NCBI GenBank assembly: GCA_910578855.1
Contig: CAJTRV010000038.1
Coordinates: 1-12,024 of the forward strand
DNA: 12,024 bases
Direction: 5' to 3'
From: an uncultured Bacilli bacterium
Lineage (GTDB): Bacteria; Bacillota_I; Bacilli_A; RF39; UBA660
Shown: piece by piece, positions 7,406 to 12,024 of the stretch
Numbering within the stretch: position 1 is the first letter of the stretch
Layout: each line of letters begins with the position of its first letter
The notes under the pieces: generated by a model
The model's database searches: none
The model's input: the letters and a program-made list of their open reading frames with translations, nothing else
What the model was told of the DNA's origin: nothing
Translations under genes and position numbers: made by a program

Positions 7406-9013
7406 TTACTTCAATTCATAAACATACTTATTATTTCGGACATTTAATTCCAAATATATTTTTTCTGCTTGTTGTAATTCTGATAAAACCTCAATATACA
7501 TCACATTTCCAACATTAGTTTTAACCGGTTTCACTTGTGTTAAATCAAGAAAATGTGTTTTAAGTTTACCATCAATTTGATACTCAATTGTTCCAAAATA
7601 TGAAATTAATTGATAAGGATCATTGTACTTCTGATTCCAATTTGCTATCGGCGCATATTCATATGATAGTTTCAATAGACTTTTATCATAATTAGTTAAA
7701 ATATTTGGTCTTAGATATTCAAATGATCGTTGACACTGGTTAGCCTGAACACAGTAATTGTAAACCAATTGATATTCTTTTTTGACATCATAACCAGTAA
7801 TCTTTAATTCACTGGTTCCTAAAATTGGATTTTTTAATATAAGCTGATCTCCTATTTTGTATGTTGATTTAACTTGTTTTCCACGAAGATCAATAGGAGT
7901 TACGAGCGATTTTACATATGTTGTTGTAACTTTTTTTTGCAAGGTATTAATTTGATCAACGTAGTGAAACTGCATCTTCTTATCTAGGTAGTTACTTGGA
8001 ACAACATAACATAGGACATAACTTTGTTCCTCAGTTGTTACTTTATTCCCATCATATATTGTTCCAAAATCCGATATTTCATCTTTATATTGTTTAGTTG
8101 GATAATACTTATGACCACCGACATTCAACTCTGCTCGACCCAATTCCAATGTTACAGGTATTGTATACTTATTCTTCAACTTTATTCGTAACACAACTAA
8201 CGTTTTTCCATTGGCAAGTCGTTCTTGTTGATAATTCGTATTAACAATATAGCTATCTGTAATTTTCATAACAAAATTGCTAGTCGTAAAATATTGTCCT
8301 TGTTGATACTTCTTTTCATTGAATCCTAGATTGGTATAAACAATATACCCCATGACAACAACGACAATCACAATAACCGTATTAGCAATTAATTTGTTTT
8401 CAAGATAAGCATATTTCATATGACGCAAATTGCGATTAATACTACGTCTTATTTTATCGATATCAAAACCAAAGCCAATTTCTACTTCTTCACGGTCCTC
8501 TTCAGTGATATCTAACTCCTGCAAGTCTTTTTCAAAATCAAATTGTTTGATATTAAAACCAATTCCACGAATAAAAGCTGGAATAACACATACTACTTGG
8601 AGAATTAGTACAATAATAGTCAGATCTGAAAATGCTTTGACTGTTCGAACACTTAATTGTGTTACTTCCATTTGATTAATAATATTTTCACATACACTTA
8701 TAAAAACAAATAAAACAAGATAATTGATAAAAGCCATGGCATAATATTTGACTGGCTTTTTTTTATTGAACATCAAAAACAAAACTATCGCTAATCCAAT
8801 AATTGCGGCAATCATAGCGAAATATAAAGTAAAACCGAAAAGATCATTGGTAATTTCTTGACCTGTAACATTTTCACCTTCGGCAAAATATGTTGAGAAA
8901 AACCTCGTAATCATACCGGTTTTATAAATTAAATATGACATGATAAAGACCAATATCAAATGGATTAATTTAAAATGCTTGAGTAAAAAAGCATATGGTT
9001 TCCGTATAATCAT
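7406..9013 (-). CDS. Five-pass membrane protein with large extracytoplasmic DUF4352-like domain
   Basis: A 535-aa protein, not recognised as a named family. Hydrophobic helices are at about residues 14-31, 60-82, 90-110, 131-148 and 211-228. With the N-terminus inside, the 300-residue C-terminal part lies outside. An acidic and basic cytoplasmic loop (about 150-205, including LQELDITEEDREEVEIGFGFD) lies between helices 4 and 5. The outer part begins with a beta-rich segment (about 230-300: YIVNTNYQQERLANGK, then VVLRIKLKNKYTIPVTLEL and HKYYP). This resembles DUF4352-type Ig-like domains, whose typical pattern is strands, an N-x-s/p turn and a late 'y' motif. A second beta-rich half follows. 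AGGTGA six bases before the ATG supports the start. It is transcribed just ahead of the Tad-like operon, so a role in building or controlling that surface machine is possible but only inferred. Confidence 0.75.
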   Translation of the reverse strand: MIIRKPYAFLLKHFKLIHLILVFIMSYLIYKTGMITRFFSTYFAEGENVTGQEITNDLFGFTLYFAMIAAIIGLAIVLFLMFNKKKPVKYYAMAFINYLVLFVFISVCENIINQMEVTQLSVRTVKAFSDLTIIVLILQVVCVIPAFIRGIGFNIKQFDFEKDLQELDITEEDREEVEIGFGFDIDKIRRSINRNLRHMKYAYLENKLIANTVIVIVVVVMGYIVYTNLGFNEKKYQQGQYFTTSNFVMKITDSYIVNTNYQQERLANGKTLVVLRIKLKNKYTIPVTLELGRAELNVGGHKYYPTKQYKDEISDFGTIYDGNKVTTEEQSYVLCYVVPSNYLDKKMQFHYVDQINTLQKKVTTTYVKSLVTPIDLRGKQVKSTYKIGDQLILKNPILGTSELKITGYDVKKEYQLVYNYCVQANQCQRSFEYLRPNILTNYDKSLLKLSYEYAPIANWNQKYNDPYQLISYFGTIEYQIDGKLKTHFLDLTQVKPVKTNVGNVMYIEVLSELQQAEKIYLELNVRNNKYVYELK

Positions 9014-9020
9014 ACTAGTT

Positions 9021-9054
9021 CACCTACGATCCTTTATTTTATTTCATTATATCA
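9021..9054 (-). promoter_or_regulatory. Extended -10 promoter and ribosome site of the 535-aa membrane protein gene
   Basis: The minus strand has a perfect TATAAT (9051-9046) preceded by TGA, an extended -10 element. No good -35 lies 17 bases upstream, only the T-rich end of the neighbouring terminator. AGGTG (9025-9021) precedes the ATG by about 7 bases. The promoter starts right after the terminator of the Gly_rich gene, so this gene begins a new transcript. Confidence 0.65.
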
Positions 9055-9066
9055 TGATTCTCAAAG

Positions 9067-9092
9067 AAAAAAAAGGCGAATTTCCGCCTTTT
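9067..9092 (-). terminator. Rho-independent terminator of the Gly_rich protein gene
   Basis: The minus strand forms an 8-bp stem (AAAAGGCG / CGCCTTTT, plus-strand arms 9071-9078 and 9085-9092) with a 6-base loop. The stem ends in a run of eight T (9074-9067), partly overlapping it. It lies 23 bases after the stop of the Gly_rich gene and before the next promoter. Confidence 0.9.
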
Positions 9093-9115
9093 CACAATTA
9101 TATTTGAAACACCAA

Positions 9116-10417
9116 TTATTTTATGAATGTAATTCTTGCATAACCATCATTACGATTCCCCGTCATTGTTCCCCCAAACGGATTTGGCATTTTTTGAGTA
9201 CCACTTTTCATGACAATATTAGTGAATTTTTTCTTCGAATAGTGAATAGATTGATCCGTAAATAAAACTTGATCCGAAGAAGATTTTTTCTCAATTGCTT
9301 TACATCCATCACAGCCAGAAACATAGGATGATCCACCACCAGCCCCGGTGGGCATTTCAAACAATTTTATTCCGCAAGCGCCAGTTCGAGATCCAAAATA
9401 GCCACCAGCACCACCACCTGCACCATTTAGAGAAGTCATACAATATTCACCATTTTCACCAATACCAAATTGATAGCCATCGATCTGAGTAGCTCCATGT
9501 CCATTTAACGGATGAGCTTCCAATAGCTTAGCCGCATCTTCTCCGTGAATTGTACCACCAGCCCCAGCTTTTCCACGTTGATGAATCGCTGATTTTACTG
9601 AGTAATAGCGGCTACTTCCGCCTCCGCCACCAGCAACCATAATACGACTTTTTAACGATTCAAAATCATCCCAATTACCACTCGTTAAACGAATATCTGT
9701 GGCACCTCCTCCACCGCCACCAGCATCCGTTTGCGGATCATCAAAACCTTTTCCACCACCATTATAACCGGCACTTCCACCTACGGAAGGATAAGAAAAG
9801 GCCGTAAGCCGATTCATATCTTCGATAATCGTTCCATCACCACCACGGGAACCAACTTGTAAATATAAAACGTCATTCTTTTGCAGCTTTATTTCCCCCG
9901 CAACATAAGCGCCTCTTCCACCTTGGTCAAATAAAACACCCAAAGCATGGGCATTTCCGCCACCGGCTCCCCATAGTTCTATTTTATAAGTTCCCGTTTT
10001 AGGAGCGACAAAGACTTGCTCTTGACCAGTTGAAGAAAATGAATAAGTATTTCCTTGACACCTACCAAGATTAATTTTCTTATTTCCGTTTATATCCCGT
10101 GTAACACACCAAATTCCAGCTGATAATCCGTAACTATATTTTTTATTGTTATATAATTGGATATATCCAGAACCAATTCCATTATAACTAATTAGATTAT
10201 TATACTCCGTTTTTTTTGTATTTAAACCATACACTTTACTATTTTTTACCAAAAACATTCCATCATATGCACTCATATCTTTATTTATTAAATGTGATAT
10301 TGAATAATCAGTTAATTGTGGTAATAAAACATAATGAAACAAACCTAAAAAAATAAATAGAATAATCAACAATAACAACCATTTTATCTTCTTATTCATT
10401 TTATTTTTGTTCTTCAT
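9116..10417 (-). CDS. Membrane-anchored extracellular Gly_rich-domain protein
   Basis: A 433-aa surface protein. One hydrophobic helix (about residues 12-34) near the basic N-terminus serves as an uncleaved signal-anchor or pilin-like stem. The next 85 residues end in the GIWCVTRDINGNKKINLGRC segment, a Cys-pair motif of the kind seen in pilin-like Bacillota proteins. From about 124 to 433 the sequence is the Gly_rich type (PF12810-like, related to the glycine-rich region of ALK/LTK). It opens with QEQVFVAPKTGTYKIELWGAGGG, has runs of four to six Gly (GAGGGGGG, AGGGGGSSR, GAGGGSSYVSG), and closes with MPNPFGGTMTGNRNDGYARI. Such domains are common in surface proteins of gut Bacillota, with unknown ligands. 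No GFxLxE prepilin cleavage site is visible, so a pilin role is uncertain. AGGGTGG six bases before the ATG, its own promoter and its own terminator make it a single-gene unit. Confidence 0.85.
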   Translation of the reverse strand: MKNKNKMNKKIKWLLLLIILFIFLGLFHYVLLPQLTDYSISHLINKDMSAYDGMFLVKNSKVYGLNTKKTEYNNLISYNGIGSGYIQLYNNKKYSYGLSAGIWCVTRDINGNKKINLGRCQGNTYSFSSTGQEQVFVAPKTGTYKIELWGAGGGNAHALGVLFDQGGRGAYVAGEIKLQKNDVLYLQVGSRGGDGTIIEDMNRLTAFSYPSVGGSAGYNGGGKGFDDPQTDAGGGGGGATDIRLTSGNWDDFESLKSRIMVAGGGGGSSRYYSVKSAIHQRGKAGAGGTIHGEDAAKLLEAHPLNGHGATQIDGYQFGIGENGEYCMTSLNGAGGGAGGYFGSRTGACGIKLFEMPTGAGGGSSYVSGCDGCKAIEKKSSSDQVLFTDQSIHYSKKKFTNIVMKSGTQKMPNPFGGTMTGNRNDGYARITFIK

Positions 10418-10423
10418 TCTCTA

Positions 10424-10470
10424 CCACCCTACTCTATGTTCAGTATAACATTTATCATTTTTAAGCGCAA
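10424..10470 (-). promoter_or_regulatory. Promoter and ribosome site of the Gly_rich gene
   Basis: The minus strand has TTGCGC (10470-10465), a 17-base spacer and TATACT (10447-10442) with TGT before it (extended -10). The 12 bases AAATGTTATACT around the -10 are identical to those of the Tad-like operon promoter. AGGGTGG (10430-10424) is the ribosome site. The predicted leader is about 18 bases. Confidence 0.7.
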
Positions 10471-10560
10471 GAGATTACATTTTTATTTCCAATATATAAT
10501 ATTAATTTTCATATCATATACACGGCATAATATCACCTGTCTTTTATAAATTTAGATACT

Positions 10561-10590
10561 AAAAAACACAAATACAAAATTATATTTGTG
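10561..10590 (-). terminator. Rho-independent terminator of the complete lipoprotein gene
   Basis: The minus strand has the stem CACAAATA / TATTTGTG (plus arms 10567-10574 and 10583-10590), an 8-base loop and six T. The stem is AT-rich and therefore weak. A near-identical copy ends the paralogous gene, which supports function. The rest of the 193-base gap to the Gly_rich gene (10418-10610) holds that gene's promoter and no further gene; the only reading frame with a ribosome site is four codons long. Confidence 0.7.
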
Positions 10591-10628
10591 CTCACATATG
10601 AAAATATTAATTATCTAGTCTTTACTTT
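10561..10628. repeat. Direct repeat, copy 1: end of gene plus terminator
   Basis: These 68 bases match 11462-11529 with one mismatch (in the terminator loop). The repeat covers the last codons (KTR), the stop, about 20 downstream bases and the terminator. Confidence 0.9.
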
Positions 10629-11288
10629 GTCTTTGTTTTTTTCTAAGTCAAAAGATTGATATTCATCTACCGTTTCTGTACCAAAAACCTCATTTAAAAC
10701 ATCATCAGAAGTAGCTCTATACTTATCATCAACCGCTTTAAAAAGTGTAGGATCTATTTCCTTCATTGTCTGTGGGCATACTTTCCTCCACTTATTTTTG
10801 CTTGATGAATATTTAAAGTAACATGGTATGATCACTCTCGCAATTAATGTATATTTATGATTATGTTGTTGTAATTCTGCTAAACCTTCTTCTGTTGGTG
10901 GAATATAGTGTAATTCTTCATGTTGATCATTACCGAAAGTAACATTATATAAATATCCCATTGTCTTATTATAACGCTCTAAAATCGCATTATCGTAATC
11001 TCTGTCAACAACAGGAAACTCACTTGGATCTCCTCCTTCAAATGTTTTCAATAATGCTTCAACTTCTAATTCCTCTGGTGTTTTTTCTGGCGCTACAGGC
11101 TCTAAAACATCCTCGGTTGGTGTTTGTATCTCTTCAGGTTTATCATTGTTCCCGCTACATCCTGTTAGGCCAAAGATTGACCCAAATACTAGTACAGATG
11201 ATATGGCTGTTTTTACTAGCTTATATTTTACCTCCTTTGACCCTTGTGATACTTCAAATACTGCCTGACTTAATTTGAAATTTTTCAT
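10611..11288 (-). CDS. Lipoprotein of unknown family (complete member of a tandem pair)
   Basis: A 225-aa lipoprotein. The lipobox LTGC at residues 41-44 follows a hydrophobic stretch (about 27-42), so Cys44 should be lipidated and the protein anchored on the outer face of the membrane. The n-region is long (about 25 residues). A Pro/Glu/Thr-rich linker (about 50-78) leads to a domain of about 130 residues. Conserved points with the paralog include DQH, Y-N-K-x-MGY, a Cys pair 15 residues apart (C156, C171, in PC...CP) and AVDDKY. The Cys pair may form a disulfide. No known family is recognised. GAGGGGAG and a promoter TTGACA-17-TAGGAT fix the start. An internal AAAGGAGGT inside the signal sequence has no start codon after it. 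The tandem copy upstream shares both ends at near-identical DNA level. Confidence 0.8.
   Translation of the reverse strand: MKNFKLSQAVFEVSQGSKEVKYKLVKTAISSVLVFGSIFGLTGCSGNNDKPEEIQTPTEDVLEPVAPEKTPEELEVEALLKTFEGGDPSEFPVVDRDYDNAILERYNKTMGYLYNVTFGNDQHEELHYIPPTEEGLAELQQHNHKYTLIARVIIPCYFKYSSSKNKWRKVCPQTMKEIDPTLFKAVDDKYRATSDDVLNEVFGTETVDEYQSFDLEKNKDKVKTR
11068..11147. repeat. Direct repeat, copy 1: linker region of the lipoprotein genes
   Basis: These 80 bases match 11945-12024 almost exactly, with differences at the Ala/Val codon and one nearby third-position base. They encode the NDKPEEIQTPTEDVLEP linker after the lipobox. The match may continue past the window edge. Confidence 0.88.
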
Positions 11289-11294
11289 AGTTTT

Positions 11295-11351
11295 CTCCCC
11301 TCAAATGAAATTATATGCCGTTATCCTAGCATCATTTCCAATTTTTGTCAA
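11295..11351 (-). promoter_or_regulatory. Promoter and ribosome site of the complete lipoprotein gene
   Basis: The minus strand has a perfect TTGACA (11351-11346), a 17-base spacer and TAGGAT (11328-11323) preceded by TGC (extended -10). GAGGGGAG (11302-11295) lies 6 bases before the ATG. The leader is about 28 bases. This is the best -35 in the window. It shows the gene is transcribed independently of its tandem paralog. Confidence 0.78.
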
Positions 11352-11460
11352 ATTAGGAAATCTAAAAAAGAACATACAAACTCTTTTTTACTCTCAATTG
11401 ATATTTCCATTACAATAGCTTTTTATCATTAAAAGATCATCTTATTTAGCACTATAATAG

Positions 11461-11491
11461 AAAAAAACACAAATACGAAATTATATTTGTG
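11461..11491 (-). terminator. Terminator of the partial lipoprotein gene (copy of the one at 10561)
   Basis: The stem arms CACAAATA / TATTTGTG are at plus 11468-11475 and 11484-11491, with seven T on the minus strand. The only difference from the other copy in stem and loop is one loop base (plus G at 11477 against A at 10576). Confidence 0.7.
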
Positions 11492-11529
11492 CTCACATAT
11501 GAAAATATTAATTATCTAGTCTTTACTTT
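11462..11529. repeat. Direct repeat, copy 2: end of gene plus terminator
   Basis: This is the second copy of the repeat at 10561-10628, offset by 901 bases. Confidence 0.9.
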
Positions 11530-12024
11530 ATTTTTGGAATGGCTCTCATCAAAGGTTAAGTTAGTCTCTGTTTCCTCACCTTCAAAAATTATATCTAAAT
11601 CTTCATCGGAAATATATTTATATTTATCATCTACAGCCATATAATAATCCTTATCTTTATTTCCATCTTCTATCGGACACTTTTTTAACCATCGTCCTAC
11701 ATATTCAGAATTAATAAAACAACATGGTAAAATCAATCGCCGAGACAACCTATAGTTATCTCCGTCCTTTTGTAATCTTGCCATTCCCTCTTGATCATCA
11801 GGTGATATAACCCATATTTCTGTATGTTGATCTGCACCCCGTGTCACAGTATATTCATATCCCATTATTTTGTTATAAGACTCTAATATTTCGTTGTTAT
11901 AATCTTTATCAACCACTTGGAAATCTTGTAATTGTTCAATTTCCAATTCCTCTGGTGTCTTTTCTGGCACTACAGGCTCTAAAACATCCTCGGTTGGTGT
12001 TTGTATCTCTTCAGGTTTATCATT
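11512..12024 (-). CDS. Paralogous lipoprotein-like gene, 5' end beyond the window
   Basis: An open frame of 170 codons plus stop that continues to the window edge. It starts inside the linker NDKPEEIQTPTEDVLEP shared with the complete lipoprotein, so the signal peptide and lipobox are expected just beyond the edge; this is inference. An internal GTG at 11970 (a Val in the linker) is not a credible start. The domain matches the neighbour at Y-N-K-x-MGY, DQH, a PC...CP Cys pair with the same 15-residue spacing, and AVDDKY, but elsewhere it is diverged and net 8 residues shorter. It has an extra Cys next to the first (PCC). It ends in the same KVKTR and the same terminator as its neighbour. This is a tandem duplicate, probably also a surface lipoprotein of unknown role. 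Confidence 0.75.
   Translation of the reverse strand, partial: NDKPEEIQTPTEDVLEPVVPEKTPEELEIEQLQDFQVVDKDYNNEILESYNKIMGYEYTVTRGADQHTEIWVISPDDQEGMARLQKDGDNYRLSRRLILPCCFINSEYVGRWLKKCPIEDGNKDKDYYMAVDDKYKYISDEDLDIIFEGEETETNLTFDESHSKNKVKTR
11945..12024. repeat. Direct repeat, copy 2: linker region, runs to the window edge
   Basis: This is the second copy of 11068-11147, offset by 877 bases. It reaches the last base of the window, so its true extent is unknown. Confidence 0.88.

Noticed and set aside
10510..10545. Tiny frame MPCI after AGGTGAT in the lipoprotein/Gly_rich gap
   Set aside because: It is only four codons, with no promoter nearby and no sign of a leader-peptide structure.
10961..11278. 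Plus-strand open frame opposite the lipoprotein gene (105 codons)
   Set aside because: It is the antisense of a gene with a promoter, ribosome site, signal peptide and paralog, and the frame has no ribosome site of its own.
11363..11390. A/T hairpin (9-bp arms, 10-base loop) as a terminator or attenuator
   Set aside because: The stem is almost all A/T and lies just upstream of a strong promoter's -35. It could be a weak bidirectional terminator, but the support is thin.
11434..11444. Short palindrome AAGATNATCTT as a possible operator
   Set aside because: It is only 11 bases, sits far upstream of the -35, and has no second copy in the window.
11512..11970. A 152-residue gene starting at a GTG at 11970
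   Set aside because: The GTG is an internal Val codon of the shared linker, and the frame continues to the window edge with clear homology to the neighbouring lipoprotein. The gene is 5'-truncated by the window instead.
1..12024. CRISPR arrays, tRNA or rRNA genes, insertion sequences
   Set aside because: No regularly spaced repeats, no cloverleaf or rRNA-like segments and no transposase motifs were seen. The only direct repeats are the two lipoprotein-gene pairs.

Overview
The window is AT-rich, and every convincing gene lies on the minus strand, so transcription runs from high to low coordinates. Tryptophans are read from TGG and genes end at TAA/TAG, so the standard bacterial code fits. 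The promoters (TTGNNN-17-TATACT types with extended -10 TGN), the AGGAGG-type ribosome sites, a lipoprotein signal, no outer-membrane secretin in view, and a Gly_rich-domain surface protein suggest a monoderm low-GC Bacillota. It may be an uncultured Bacilli/Tenericutes-related or Erysipelotrichia-like lineage; that placement is inference.

Right end (about 10561-12024): two tandem paralogous lipoprotein genes of unknown family. The upstream copy is cut by the window edge. They are diverged in the middle, but nearly identical at DNA level in the segment after the lipobox and at the stop codon plus terminator. The complete copy has its own strong promoter.

Middle (about 7406-10470): two single-gene units. 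One encodes a membrane-anchored Gly_rich-domain extracellular protein, with its own promoter and a clear rho-independent terminator. The other encodes a 535-aa protein with five membrane segments, an acidic cytoplasmic loop and a large outside domain with a DUF4352-like look.

Left (about 54-7403): a tight operon of at least seven genes behind a TTGTCA-17-TATACT promoter. In order: an anchored single-pass surface protein, a 782-aa cysteine-rich secreted protein, a small TadE/pseudopilin-like protein, a CpaB/RcpC-like SAF protein, a CpaF/TadA-like secretion ATPase, and two T2SSF-like membrane platform proteins (TadB/TadC positions). The operon probably continues past the left edge, where an open frame with a good ribosome site begins.

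Taken together, this looks like a divergent Tad-type (type IV filament) machine. Its first two genes encode large novel surface proteins, while no Flp major pilin, prepilin peptidase, TadZ or secretin is visible here. The Gly_rich gene shares a 12-base -10 region with the operon promoter, so it and perhaps the 535-aa protein may belong to the same surface programme; this is inference.
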